IMG/VR virus record: IMGVR_UViG_3300031787_007614
Span: 124,001 to 188,000 of that record
DNA length: 64,000 bases
Origin: a virus
Reading direction: 5' to 3' (one strand)
Made by a program: the position numbers and the translations under genes. A model generated the notes under the pieces. That model saw nothing but the letters and a program-made list of their open reading frames with translations, searched no databases and was not told the DNA's origin. Positions 1 to 7,056 of this stretch are shown piece after piece. The number at the start of each line of letters is the position of its first letter. Within the stretch, counting starts at the first letter, position 1.

Positions 1-218
1 ACAAGCCCCGTAAGTCCAATTGCTACACTTACAAGATTCACAAACATCTGTGGTTTATTTGCAACACGGATGCACCATATCAGAAACAGTATGGTTCCTA
101 TAAAAAATGTAAGGATATTGTAGGGATAGGCCGCGGGCCCGATAGCGTTGAGGCTGTGCCCTGCTACAATAAACACGGCACCTGCCCACTGCAAAATTTC
201 GTTAGTATCTAATTTCAT
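1..218 (-). CDS. Small membrane protein, 3' end cut by window edge
   Basis: An open frame starts at the ATG at 218 and runs off the left edge without a stop. The visible 72 residues are hydrophobic, with two probable membrane spans (about residues 9-25 and 34-50) joined by a short Gly/Pro/Tyr loop. The family is not recognised; small membrane proteins of this kind are common among early genes of T4-like phages. The A of the ATG falls exactly at the predicted +1 of the strong promoter at 225-253, so the mRNA should be leaderless. No good ribosome-binding site is spaced for this ATG, which agrees. Confidence 0.6.
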   Translation of the reverse strand, partial: MKLDTNEILQWAGAVFIVAGHSLNAIGPAAYPYNILTFFIGTILFLIWCIRVANKPQMFVNLVSVAIGLTGL

Positions 219-224
219 ACCTTA

Positions 225-253
225 ATTATAGCAGTTTGGGCATTATTGGTCAA
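225..253 (-). promoter_or_regulatory. Consensus sigma70-type promoter, leaderless gene
   Basis: On the minus strand: TTGACC, 17-bp spacer, TATAAT, with TG one base upstream of the -10 (extended -10). Predicted +1 is position 218, the A of the downstream ATG. Confidence 0.85.
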
Positions 254-255
254 CC

Positions 256-286
256 AAAAAGTAGTACTTTTGTAGTACTACTTTTT
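256..286. terminator. Terminator hairpin, both directions
   Basis: A perfect 12-bp inverted repeat (AAAAAGTAGTAC / GTACTACTTTTT, 7-base loop). The U-tract works on either strand. The stop codon of the gene at 278-484 lies inside the stem. Confidence 0.75.
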
Positions 287-484
287 GAGGATTTCGTAAA
301 ATTGCTGGTTGAGCGCATCCATTTCCGCCTGACTCACGTAGAAGTCAGTACGGGGGTCATAGTAGGCACCCTCTTTGTTGTCATAATACAACACTCTGCC
401 TGAGAAGTTGAACGGGCCTTCTAGCCCGGCACGAGCACTGTATTTTTCGCGCATGTTGTCAACTTCAAAGACTTTGTAACCCAT
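278..484 (-). CDS. Conserved small phage protein
   Basis: A 68-residue acidic, Tyr-rich protein of unknown function (MGYKVFEVDN start). An upstream in-frame ATG at 514 is rejected because it overlaps the -10 element of the promoter at 515-543, so it would not be transcribed. The ATG at 484 has AAGGAG 7 bases ahead. No signal peptide or membrane segment is visible. It ends directly in a terminator hairpin, so it is a single-gene early unit. Confidence 0.7.
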   Translation of the reverse strand: MGYKVFEVDNMREKYSARAGLEGPFNFSGRVLYYDNKEGAYYDPRTDFYVSQAEMDALNQQFYEILKK

Positions 485-514
485 TGCCAGCTCCTTTTGT
501 GTCTGTATGCCCAA

Positions 515-543
515 ATTATAGCAAATTGGGAATTATTGGTCAA
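515..543 (-). promoter_or_regulatory. Consensus sigma70-type promoter
   Basis: TTGACC, 17 bp, TATAAT on the minus strand, with TG before the -10. Predicted +1 at about 508 gives a 24-base leader with AAGGAG for the gene at 278-484. Confidence 0.85.
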
Positions 544-607
544 CCAGGCCGTTATATATTAGTAGAAACCATTAGTACTAGTGGTAAATACTGAGAAGGA
601 GAAAACC

Positions 608-775
608 ATGTCAGAACTAATGCAAAAATTAGTAGAACGCTTGGCCGAGATGTTTCCAGGCTCGGGCTACCAATCCCGATTGGAAGCATACATTGCCGGC
701 AGACGTCCATGTGACGTATTTGATGTTGAACGATTCCAAAAAGAGTTCAGCCAAGAATTTAAAGGATTTTTATGA
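608..775 (+). CDS. Small hypothetical phage protein
   Basis: 55 residues starting MSELMQKLVE, function unknown. The start at 608 is preferred over the upstream ATG at 581 because AAGGAG lies 7 bases before it. The N-terminal third looks helical and amphipathic. A late-type TAAATAC motif sits at 585-591. The stop overlaps the start of the next gene (ATGA at 772-775), so the two are translationally coupled. Confidence 0.6.
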   Translation: MSELMQKLVERLAEMFPGSGYQSRLEAYIAGRRPCDVFDVERFQKEFSQEFKGFL

Positions 776-876
776 TTGCTAAATTTTTTAATCGTGTGTT
801 TGAACTGTTGGTAGCCTGGGGCGACACTGTGCATGAGTACAGAATGAGCCGCGCCAGTCGTACCTGGTACTATTAA
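772..876 (+). CDS. 34-residue micro-protein
   Basis: A very short frame (starts [10 protein letters not shown], ends RTWYY) coupled by an ATGA overlap to the gene before it. It has an amphipathic N-terminal helix and an Arg/Tyr-rich end. It finishes 4 bases inside the 3' end of the convergent clpP gene. The AAAGGA upstream and the tight overlap support it. Function unknown. Confidence 0.5.
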   Translation: MIAKFFNRVFELLVAWGDTVHEYRMSRASRTWYY

Positions 877-1460
877 TCTCGTTTGATTAATATTTTATCA
901 GCAAGGCCATATTCAACTGCTTCGCCAGCAGTCATGAAATTGTCACGTTCCATATCAGCTTTGAGTTGTTTGTGGGGTTTGCCAGTGTGTTTGACATAGA
1001 TATCAGTCAACACAGTTTTCCAACGCAATAGTTCTCGAGCTTGAATTTCCACGTCTGTGGCCTGACCCGATGCGCCGCCCAGGGGTTGATGGATCATGTG
1101 GCGTGCATTGGGCAGGATGTAGCGATTGCCCTTGTCGCCAGCAGCGGCCAACAACGAGCCCATGCTGGCAGCCTGCCCCATCACAATAGTGTGAATTTTG
1201 GGCTTGATAAAGTTCATGGTATCGTAAATGGCCATACCTGCTGTGACTGATCCGCCGGGTGAGTTGATGTACAAGCTGATGGCTTTGTCGGGGTTGTCAC
1301 TTTCCAAAAACAATAACTGCGCACAGATCAAGCTGGCTGTGTGTTGGGTGACTTCTCCGTCCAGCATGATCACACGATCTTTGAGCAAGCGGCTGTAAAG
1401 GTCGTAACTGCGTTCGCCTCGGGAAGTGTTTTCGATAACAATTGGCACTAGATTTGACAT
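873..1460 (-). CDS. clpP: ClpP ATP-dependent protease proteolytic subunit
   Basis: A 195-residue serine protease that forms the ClpP barrel and degrades proteins unfolded by ClpX or ClpA. The triad is complete: Ser99 in GQAASMGS, His124 in MIHQPLGG, Asp173 in ERDNFMT. Length matches the mature bacterial enzyme. The start at 1460 (MSNLV) has AGGAG ahead; the ATG at 1493 overlaps the -10 element and is rejected. The window also encodes a ClpX (23851-25056), a ClpS (22492-22803) and a second ClpP-type gene (3089-3664), so the phage may carry its own proteolytic machine. It could form mixed barrels with host ClpP. Confidence 0.95.
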   Translation of the reverse strand: MSNLVPIVIENTSRGERSYDLYSRLLKDRVIMLDGEVTQHTASLICAQLLFLESDNPDKAISLYINSPGGSVTAGMAIYDTMNFIKPKIHTIVMGQAASMGSLLAAAGDKGNRYILPNARHMIHQPLGGASGQATDVEIQARELLRWKTVLTDIYVKHTGKPHKQLKADMERDNFMTAGEAVEYGLADKILIKRD

Positions 1461-1483
1461 GGGGTCTCCTGGTTGATTGCATA

Positions 1484-1512
1484 AGTATAGCATTATTCTC
1501 GGAAGAAAACAA
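1484..1512 (-). promoter_or_regulatory. Probable promoter of clpP
   Basis: TATACT on the minus strand at 1484-1489 with a weak TTGTTT 17 bp upstream. Predicted +1 at about 1477 leaves a short leader with AGGAG before the ATG at 1460. Confidence 0.5.
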
Positions 1513-3092
1513 TGCGTGATCTACTCAATTTACTCGACAACATACTGACTGAAGAAGTCAACGCTCAATTTGCCCCTGAACTTGAAGGCATGAAAGACGT
1601 GATTTCTAGAAGAATCAAGGATCTTCCAGACGACCCTGCTACTGCAAAAGCTCTTAAAGAAATTGAAGATCTGCTGTCGCATATTTCACATGGTGGAAGA
1701 ATGGGATCAATCAGTAAAGAAATTGAAGCTGTGCAAGATCAAGCTGTGCAAGATGCTAAAAAAGTTCTGGCAAGACTAGCAATGAACATCATGGAAGAAG
1801 TTGGTGCCACGCCGTTGCAACGTGCTGATTTTTTCAATACCTGGAAAAGCGATCGGTTGGTCAACACCCAGGCCCTGCTGAGCAATGAAAAAGTTGACTT
1901 TCCTGTGGTATTCACTGGTTATACTGAAAATCCAGTCACAAAAGAATTTGTTGACGAAGTTATGATGATCCAGGAATTAGGCATGGGACGAGGCGAATTT
2001 GGATTGAACGTACTGAGCAAAAGTATTACTGTGGCAGGCAAAAGTTCAAAACAAGACAATGACGAGGACAGCGGATCTAAAAAGGGTGACTTACAAATCA
2101 AGTCAGGTGGTAAAGTTTACCAAGTAGAATTAAAAACTGAAATGGGTGGTGCTGCCAGATTTGGAGATCAAGAAGTTAGGCCAGCAGAAGGATTTGAAGC
2201 ATCCGCAGTGACGTTGAATAATTTTGTGAAATCTCACAAGGCATACAAAAATCTCAAACGCAAATTGTCCGGCAGCGGCATGAATTTGAACCAGGCCATA
2301 GACTTTAACAAACTTCTTTCTCCAGCAGACAGTGATAAATTCCTGGCACTGACTCAACGGTGTATATCTCTCATATTTGGCAATATCAAAGGCAGTAGAA
2401 AAGAGTATGCCACAAGATTGAAAAAAAATATAAATGGCATTATGACAGCTATCGAAACTGGCGACAGCGGATCGGCTGCACAACAATGGAGTCAGGCCAG
2501 TTTCAATTATTACATGAGCAAAAAAGAAGACGACGGCGTGCTCTATCTTAACTTGAACAGCAAAGTATTCATATACTACAATGATGCAGAACAATTACTG
2601 GCACAAGGACTGAGATTCCACGCCAGTACTCCATACATTAGTGCCACAAAAGATCCTGTTAGATCAGTGTATCCACAGATTGGAGTTCAACAAACATCAT
2701 TTGGTGGTGACGCGGCTCGACAAGGATTGACACAGTTGTCCAAAGGAAAAAATCCTATGGCAGCTTCAACATTCAATTCTGCGTTGACTGATTGGGTCAT
2801 GACATTGGCAGGCAGACGTGGCATCAACAATCAAAAGTTAATAGCGCAAATTGCCAAGTCAACCTTGAACATGATAGCTAACAAAACACCAAAAGAGCAA
2901 ATTATTCCTGCACTAGAACGCCAATTTCCACAGTTGGTTCCAAGAGGGGCCGTGCAGCCAGTGGCACCTGCTGTGGCACCTGCTGTGGCGCCTGTTGGTA
3001 GACTCACAGGTCCGGGCGTGAAAACAGCTAGAAACCCAGCACAACCTCAGGTGACTGCTGAAGTGTTGGGCAGAGAACGCAGACGTAATTAA
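1512..3092 (+). CDS. Large phage protein with possible PD-(D/E)XK nuclease motif
   Basis: 526 residues, function not established. Around residues 191-210 there is a pattern like a PD-(D/E)XK nuclease core: Asp193 in KKGDLQI, then Glu206-Leu-Lys208 in YQVELKTE. The N-terminus (1-95) is helical and charged. The C-terminal 50 residues hold a Pro/Ala linker with three near-copies of VAPA. It is transcribed divergently from clpP and its end overlaps the convergent ClpP-like gene by 4 bases. It could be a virion-associated nuclease or a structural protein. Confidence 0.6.
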   Translation: MRDLLNLLDNILTEEVNAQFAPELEGMKDVISRRIKDLPDDPATAKALKEIEDLLSHISHGGRMGSISKEIEAVQDQAVQDAKKVLARLAMNIMEEVGATPLQRADFFNTWKSDRLVNTQALLSNEKVDFPVVFTGYTENPVTKEFVDEVMMIQELGMGRGEFGLNVLSKSITVAGKSSKQDNDEDSGSKKGDLQIKSGGKVYQVELKTEMGGAARFGDQEVRPAEGFEASAVTLNNFVKSHKAYKNLKRKLSGSGMNLNQAIDFNKLLSPADSDKFLALTQRCISLIFGNIKGSRKEYATRLKKNINGIMTAIETGDSGSAAQQWSQASFNYYMSKKEDDGVLYLNLNSKVFIYYNDAEQLLAQGLRFHASTPYISATKDPVRSVYPQIGVQQTSFGGDAARQGLTQLSKGKNPMAASTFNSALTDWVMTLAGRRGINNQKLIAQIAKSTLNMIANKTPKEQIIPALERQFPQLVPRGAVQPVAPAVAPAVAPVGRLTGPGVKTARNPAQPQVTAEVLGRERRRN

Positions 3093-3664
3093 CGAGTCAC
3101 TTGGCTGATGTGATCACAGATACCCAGCCGCAGGGCATCATCCGCACCCAAATAAACGTCATGCGGTGGCAACAGATGTTGCTTGATTTGGTCTTCGCTT
3201 AGACCTGTACAATCTATATAATGCTGTACCATGCGTTTTTGTGTGAGCTCAAACTCTTTAATTGTGGCCAATAGTTCATGATGTTTGCCATCACTGCCCC
3301 AGGCATACTGGTGACTCATGATTGACGTATTAGGAGTGAGTGTTCTGCGTCCTGGTGTTCCTGCCAAAAAGATCAACAATCCGGCACTGGCAATTTGCCC
3401 CAGCCCCACAGCTTTGATTGGAATGACCGAACTGCGCATGACATCAATCAAGGCAAATGCTGAACTCATGTCTCCACCTTCTGAGCAAATCATTAGCAAG
3501 AGTTCTTTGCGTTTTTTCTTGGCCACAAAGTTCTCGTGCAGGATCCATTCAATTATGGGTTTGATGTTATCATCATCAACCTCGCCCATAAAAACATACA
3601 TTCCAGCGTCGGCCAAGGCTTGGGTGTGAGTCTGCTCAATTTGTAGGGAGTTATCTGTGGTCAT
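3089..3664 (-). CDS. Second ClpP-type serine protease
   Basis: 191 residues, clearly in the ClpP/crotonase fold but diverged from the clpP at 873-1460. The expected triad is present: Ser93 in GLGQIASAG, His118 in SIMSHQY, Asp169 in PPHDVYL followed by a helix like that of ClpP. The Gly-rich strand SEGGD replaces the usual NSPGG. It may form a heteromeric barrel with the first ClpP, as two-ClpP systems do in some bacteria, or act as a prohead-type protease. Its start at 3664 lies behind a perfect TATAAATA element, so it is probably expressed late, unlike the first clpP. Confidence 0.85.
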   Translation of the reverse strand: MTTDNSLQIEQTHTQALADAGMYVFMGEVDDDNIKPIIEWILHENFVAKKKRKELLLMICSEGGDMSSAFALIDVMRSSVIPIKAVGLGQIASAGLLIFLAGTPGRRTLTPNTSIMSHQYAWGSDGKHHELLATIKEFELTQKRMVQHYIDCTGLSEDQIKQHLLPPHDVYLGADDALRLGICDHISQVTR

Positions 3665-3680
3665 AATTTGAATGTAGGAA

Positions 3681-3708
3681 AAGGCAGCCGAAGCTGCCTT
3701 TATTTATA
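3681..3708 (-). promoter_or_regulatory. T4 late-type promoter overlapping a terminator hairpin
   Basis: TATAAATA on the minus strand at 3701-3708 is a perfect T4 late promoter sequence. Directly downstream lies the hairpin AAGGCAGC-cgaa-GCTGCCTT (3681-3700) with a U-tract. The hairpin can end transcripts from the lipoprotein operon, while late transcripts starting at about 3695 contain only half of the stem and escape. Confidence 0.7.
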
Positions 3709-3714
3709 CGCCGT

Positions 3715-4554
3715 TTATTGCAGGGTAATTTGTCCAACCACTGCATTAGGCTTGGCCAATGCTTCTGCTCGTTTGCGCTTGTATTCCTCATTGTCCACGT
3801 CCAGTAATTTTAGTTCACCTTGTGTGGTGCTTACTACACTAGGAGCCGGTTTTGGTTCCGTTTCCACTTTTACAGGTTCAATTCGACTTTGCGGAACCAA
3901 GCTACGTTCAAGATTGGCATCAGTATCTTGCTGAGTTTTGCGCTCAACTGCTTCGTTACGATCCATGTTTTGTTCAGCGGCCCGACTGCGGATTTCAAGT
4001 TCGCGTGTCAACTGAGTTTGTTCTCGTCGAGTTTGAATTGTGTTTGCGGCTCCAAGGGGCAGACGCAACAACACATAGACCTTGTAGTACTGCCCGTCAT
4101 GGGTGGCTTGACTGTCTACCCGTTGAGCTCCACTCAACTCACCATTGGCATTCTTGCGAGTGACCTGCTGGAAGTTTTCAACCAGAGCTTGGCCACGATC
4201 AGATCTAAAGTTATTGGTCTGTGTGGTAATACGAGCATACATCTGCTCAATCAACTTGCGTTCAGCTGCCATACGAGCTTTGTCGTAGGCCATTTGTTCG
4301 TCTGTGCTGACTGCTGTACCAGCCGCAAAGGTCATCTCTGCGGTATCTTCAGGCAGGCGTACAAACCATTCTGGCGCACGGGGTATCACACGCTGAGGCT
4401 GGGCTGGCATGGCATACGGATGTACCGGGGCTTGATACACTTGTGGTGCTGGTTGTGCTACCACCTGTGGCACGGGCACTTCGGCTTTTTGAGCACTGGC
4501 ACAAGCCACAAGACCGGCACTGATTGCCACAACAGAAAGTTTAACGAGTTTCAT
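3715..4554 (-). CDS. Lipoprotein with LPP20-like domain
   Basis: 279 residues with a lipoprotein signal peptide and lipobox (GLVAC). The start at 4554 is taken because the sequence before it (GAAAGGTGTGT) gives a ribosome site. After a Pro/Gln-rich linker, about residues 60-160 match the LPP20 type (FAAGTAVSTDEQMAYDKAR, a long helix, then YYKVYVLLRLPL). The remainder is charged coiled coil. It is probably anchored in the outer membrane facing the periplasm. It is the last of five minus-strand genes, mostly lipoproteins, and has its own promoter at 4587-4615. Confidence 0.7.
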   Translation of the reverse strand: MKLVKLSVVAISAGLVACASAQKAEVPVPQVVAQPAPQVYQAPVHPYAMPAQPQRVIPRAPEWFVRLPEDTAEMTFAAGTAVSTDEQMAYDKARMAAERKLIEQMYARITTQTNNFRSDRGQALVENFQQVTRKNANGELSGAQRVDSQATHDGQYYKVYVLLRLPLGAANTIQTRREQTQLTRELEIRSRAAEQNMDRNEAVERKTQQDTDANLERSLVPQSRIEPVKVETEPKPAPSVVSTTQGELKLLDVDNEEYKRKRAEALAKPNAVVGQITLQ

Positions 4555-4586
4555 ACACACCTTTCAGGTTAGTTAACGGATAAAGC

Positions 4587-4615
4587 ATTGTAGCAGATTG
4601 ATTAAAATTTGTCAA
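4587..4615 (-). promoter_or_regulatory. Sigma70-type promoter for the LPP20-like gene
   Basis: TTGACA, 17 bp, TACAAT on the minus strand with TG before the -10. It overlaps the 3' end of the preceding gene. Predicted +1 at about 4580. Confidence 0.75.
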
Positions 4616-5162
4616 CCACTATCCACTTTGCATCTTGCATTTGGCAAATGATTCCTTGTACCACAGCAATGTCTTGTGCTTGGAATTCAGTATCCAAAAA
4701 CCAACGGCACCGAGCGCCGTTGTGCCAAAACTCTCTATTGCGGTCTGGATGCGGTCTAAACTGGCTTACCAGGCCCACTGTGCCCACTGTGGTCTTTCGA
4801 ATTGTTTGGTGTTCGGGTCTATCCGAACACACCACAACGGATTCTGTAGCTACAGACGTTTGTCCGCTTCGACTTTGCACTTCTGCTTCTGCTCGAGTTA
4901 GTGCAATATTGCATGCTGACTGTTCGGATTGAGAAAGATCAAAAGACTGGTCACCGTGAGCAGTAAGCCACTGGTTTCCAATCCTTGCACGGAAACTCAC
5001 AATGCATCGTTTCTTTCCATTAATTTCTGGAGTTACAGTCTGTGTCAACGCAGATCTCTCAAGTATCTGCGCACGACCATTAGTGGCTGTTTTGCTTTGT
5101 AAAACGCATTCACCGGCTGCTACTGCCGCAGGTAACATGAGAGCAATGACTAGTTTTTTCAT
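4602..5162 (-). CDS. Secreted Cys-containing protein of the lipoprotein operon
   Basis: 186 residues starting MKKLVIALML with a cleavable signal peptide (AVAAG region). The mature part has about seven Cys, so disulphides in the periplasm are likely. Family unknown. The start at 5162 is chosen because it overlaps the stop of the upstream gene (ATGA) and begins a proper signal peptide; the ATG at 5192 would spoil it. It may act with the three neighbouring lipoproteins on the envelope. Confidence 0.65.
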   Translation of the reverse strand: MKKLVIALMLPAAVAAGECVLQSKTATNGRAQILERSALTQTVTPEINGKKRCIVSFRARIGNQWLTAHGDQSFDLSQSEQSACNIALTRAEAEVQSRSGQTSVATESVVVCSDRPEHQTIRKTTVGTVGLVSQFRPHPDRNREFWHNGARCRWFLDTEFQAQDIAVVQGIICQMQDAKWIVVDKF

Positions 5163-5515
5163 GAGCAGTGTTTTAAATGTTGCAGATTCCAATTTATCTG
5201 TTTGTTTATGGCACCAGATGCAATTTCTTGTCTGCGTTGATAGCCGTCTGGGTCAGTTATTTGTGTCCAAAAATTGCCAATGTTTCCTAGTCCAGCAAAC
5301 AGCATCTCATCTTCTGATTGCCTCATGCTTTGCAACATCGCAATCTGTTGTTCTTTGATACGACAGTTGGGCTGGAAAAAATTTAGATCACGCTCGGACA
5401 TGGGCATGCGACTGACATTGGTAACGGCGCACCCACTACACAGGCTGACAATTGTAACGCAGAGTCCAAAGACGGTGGCGAATTTGCGATCGCTGACGTG
5501 CATAATCTTGCTCAC
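5159..5515 (-). CDS. Small lipoprotein
   Basis: 118 residues with a lipoprotein signal and lipobox (SLCSGC). A second in-frame ATG (MHVSDRK, 5503) is an equally good start. The mature part is Gln/Asn-rich and helical. Overlaps of 80 bases with the gene before it and 4 bases with the one after show one operon. Function unknown. Confidence 0.6.
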   Translation of the reverse strand: MSKIMHVSDRKFATVFGLCVTIVSLCSGCAVTNVSRMPMSERDLNFFQPNCRIKEQQIAMLQSMRQSEDEMLFAGLGNIGNFWTQITDPDGYQRRQEIASGAINKQINWNLQHLKHCS

Positions 5516-5687
5516 TTTGAAATGATTGACGAGGAATTAAATCTTGACTTTCGATCCACCTGGCAATGGCAGACCTATTGGCACAGTCATCTGGCATGAT
5601 GGCCACATCTATTGGCATGGGTCTAGGTGCTGATGCACACCCTATCAATGTGATCAATAGCAAAGGTGCCAGATGTTTAGTGTTCAT
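5436..5687 (-). CDS. Small lipoprotein
   Basis: 83 residues with an N-terminal lipoprotein signal and clear lipobox (LIGC, Cys17). The mature part is short with two Cys and Arg/Gln-rich helices. The ATG at 5687 overlaps the end of the upstream 50-residue gene. Paired nested lipoproteins recall Rz/Rz1 spanins, but this gene lacks the Pro-rich Rz1 look and no inner-membrane Rz partner is evident, so that role is only a possibility. Confidence 0.6.
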   Translation of the reverse strand: MNTKHLAPLLLITLIGCASAPRPMPIDVAIMPDDCANRSAIARWIESQDLIPRQSFQSEQDYARQRSQIRHRLWTLRYNCQPV

Positions 5688-5829
5688 CGCGCTGACGGTG
5701 TTTGATTTTGCGAGTGTACGCCACCCGCAACCTTTCTACTTTGAGTCTGAAAGGGGTATCGCGTGAGTACAACTCCACCGCACGACGGCGCTGGCGAGGT
5801 ATTTCGAGCTTGAAACTTAGTGTCTTCAT
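5677..5829 (-). CDS. 50-residue basic protein, leaderless
   Basis: A short frame starting MKTLSFKLEI with many Arg/Lys residues (RQRRRA, RKIKHRQR). It looks like a small nucleic-acid-binding or host-takeover protein. Its ATG lies at the exact predicted +1 of the promoter at 5836-5864, and its stop overlaps the next start. It is the first gene of the lipoprotein operon. Confidence 0.6.
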   Translation of the reverse strand: MKTLSFKLEIPRQRRRAVELYSRDTPFRLKVERLRVAYTRKIKHRQRDEH

Positions 5830-5835
5830 GATGTA

Positions 5836-5864
5836 ATTATAGCAGATTGGCTTTTATTGGTCAA
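5836..5864 (-). promoter_or_regulatory. Consensus sigma70-type promoter, leaderless gene
   Basis: TTGACC, 17 bp, TATAAT on the minus strand with TG before the -10. Predicted +1 is 5829, the A of the ATG. It overlaps the stop codon of the gene at 5861-6187. Confidence 0.85.
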
Positions 5865-6187
5865 TCGGCACGTGAGCTCATGTATGCATTGATACCAAAA
5901 CTGCGCAGAACGTCAGCATAGGCTTGGGCGCCTGCTTCTTTGATGTCCATGCTCTGGGTGCCTGAACCACCGGGGTTCCACAGATCCAGGCCACCGTGGT
6001 AGCTCTTGCGGAAGCCCACACTTTTGAGCGCACGACCCAACTTGGTCGAAGCCTTTTCGCTCACATGCACCCAGGCAAAACCACAGTAACCAGGTTCACC
6101 GTGTTGGGCACGGAAGTCTGCTTCGGCACGTTCTGCGGCGGCGGTAGCAGTGTTATGGACAGATTCAATATTGTCTAGTGCAAGCAT
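5861..6187 (-). CDS. Conserved phage hypothetical protein
   Basis: 108 residues starting MLALDNIESV. The middle (CGFAWVHV, KLGRALKSVGFRKSY, DLWNPGG, DIKEAGAQAYADVLRSFG) looks like a family I associate with diverse phages, of unknown function. The start at 6187 follows AAAAGGAG; upstream ATGs at 6211 and 6217 fall at or before the predicted +1 and are rejected. No signal peptide or membrane span. Confidence 0.7.
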   Translation of the reverse strand: MLALDNIESVHNTATAAAERAEADFRAQHGEPGYCGFAWVHVSEKASTKLGRALKSVGFRKSYHGGLDLWNPGGSGTQSMDIKEAGAQAYADVLRSFGINAYMSSRAD

Positions 6188-6217
6188 TTTGGGCTCCTTT
6201 TGCGTTAACATGTCCAT

Positions 6218-6246
6218 AGTATAGCAGATCGAGAATTTCCGGTCAA
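6218..6246 (-). promoter_or_regulatory. Sigma70-type promoter
   Basis: TTGACC, 17 bp, TATACT with TG before the -10 on the minus strand. Predicted +1 at 6211. It starts directly behind the terminator of the phasin gene. Confidence 0.8.
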
Positions 6247-6248
6247 CC

Positions 6249-6277
6249 CAAAAAAAAGCCCTACATGCAGTAGGGCT
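6249..6277 (-). terminator. Rho-independent terminator of the phasin gene
   Basis: 8-bp stem AGCCCTAC / GTAGGGCT with a 5-base loop, followed on the minus strand by eight T. Confidence 0.9.
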
Positions 6278-6294
6278 ATTGTAATACTTGAGTA

Positions 6295-6567
6295 TTACTT
6301 TTTAGAAGTTGCTGTGTAAGCCTTCATGATGCCTTCGCCAAATTTCACATAGTCAAATTTGGTGGTTTCTTGCACGGCTTTGACAGTTTCGCTGGCAACA
6401 GTGGTTGCGGCGTCTGTGGTAGCTTTGAATGCTTTCTTGGTGTATTCGGCTTGATTGTCAATGAACTTGATCATTGCGTCTTTTACCAATTCGTTTGTGA
6501 CGAAAGTGTTAACCCAAGTTCTTTTCCCGGTTTGTACGGTGTCGATGAATGCGTCTGCTGTAAACAT
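6295..6567 (-). CDS. Phasin-like protein
   Basis: 90 residues resembling the phasin family, the amphipathic helical proteins that coat polyhydroxyalkanoate granules. The sequence is almost all helix-forming with a heptad-like Ala/Val/Thr pattern (about residues 40-75, ATTVASETVKAVQ) and no Cys. It is shorter than most bacterial phasins (about 110-190 residues). It stands alone with its own promoter (6629-6658), AAGGAG and a strong terminator, so it should be well expressed. It could redirect carbon storage or act as a small chaperone. A different four-helix protein cannot be excluded. Confidence 0.6.
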   Translation of the reverse strand: MFTADAFIDTVQTGKRTWVNTFVTNELVKDAMIKFIDNQAEYTKKAFKATTDAATTVASETVKAVQETTKFDYVKFGEGIMKAYTATSKK

Positions 6568-6628
6568 AGTGTTCTCCTTAATTAAGCAAGTTGCGATAGG
6601 ACCCGGCCTATCCAGCGTCCTATGTGCT

Positions 6629-6658
6629 ATTATATATGATAATTATGTTGCATTGCAA
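6629..6658 (-). promoter_or_regulatory. Promoter of the phasin-like gene
   Basis: TTGCAA, 18 bp, TATAAT on the minus strand. The roughly 55-base leader can fold a small hairpin (GATAGG / CCTATC, 6595-6611) before AAGGAG. Confidence 0.65.
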
Positions 6659-6708
6659 CAATTATTTCTAGTGGATGGTCACTAAAAACCAAATCCAAAA
6701 ACGGCATA

Positions 6709-6716
6709 CTAAATAC
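6709..6716 (+). promoter_or_regulatory. Late-type promoter motif
   Basis: CTAAATAC upstream of the gene at 6733, which has AGGAG before its ATG. Confidence 0.45.
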
Positions 6717-6732
6717 AACATAGGAGATTGAA

Positions 6733-7002
6733 ATGTTAAAAGCTATTTTTAATTGGTTTACCAGCAAGCCAGTTCCAGGCACAGAAGCACCTGTTGTAAA
6801 AGCTGAATCTGCACCTTACAAAGTTGAACCACCACCAGTTGTTAAAGTGAGTGAACCAGCACCTGTTGGTGACCATGTAAGGGTAGAAGCCACTGCACCA
6901 GTTGAGTCAGCACCAAAAGCCAAACGAGCTCCTGCTGTAAAGAAGGCTGTTGCACCCAAGGCACCTGCTAAACCTAGGGCAAAAAAAGCACCTAAACAAT
7001 AA
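6733..7002 (+). CDS. Basic Ala/Pro/Lys-rich protein
   Basis: 89 residues. The first 12 form a short hydrophobic helix (MLKAIFNWF). The rest is low-complexity Ala/Pro/Val/Lys, ending in a strongly basic tail with repeated PKA/KKA units (residues 63-89). The tail resembles histone H1-like or DNA-condensing proteins, while the N-terminus could touch a membrane. It precedes the curli-type operon and is separated from it by a hairpin. Function unknown. Confidence 0.6.
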   Translation: MLKAIFNWFTSKPVPGTEAPVVKAESAPYKVEPPPVVKVSEPAPVGDHVRVEATAPVESAPKAKRAPAVKKAVAPKAPAKPRAKKAPKQ

Positions 7003-7024
7003 ACTCGCGTTATATTATCATAGA

Positions 7025-7054
7025 AGCCCCGTGTAAATACTATATGGGGCTTTT
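7025..7054 (+). terminator. Terminator with a late-promoter motif inside its loop
   Basis: AGCCCC (7025-7030) pairs with GGGGCT (7046-7051), followed by a short T-tract. The loop contains TAAATAC (7034-7040), the late-promoter core, so the element can stop transcription from 6733-7002 and start the curli operon. Confidence 0.6.
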
Positions 7055-7056
7055 CT

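Noticed and set aside
1041-1250. Plus-strand frame inside clpP
   Set aside because: It is the shadow of a strongly conserved protease gene and has no ribosome site or promoter.
3668-4572. Long plus-strand frames opposite the LPP20-like gene
   Set aside because: Cys/His/Trp-rich composition and no start signals; the minus-strand gene has lipobox, operon context and promoter.
5159-5687. Rz/Rz1 spanin pair
   Set aside because: Nested lipoproteins fit loosely, but no inner-membrane Rz with coiled coil is present; not called.
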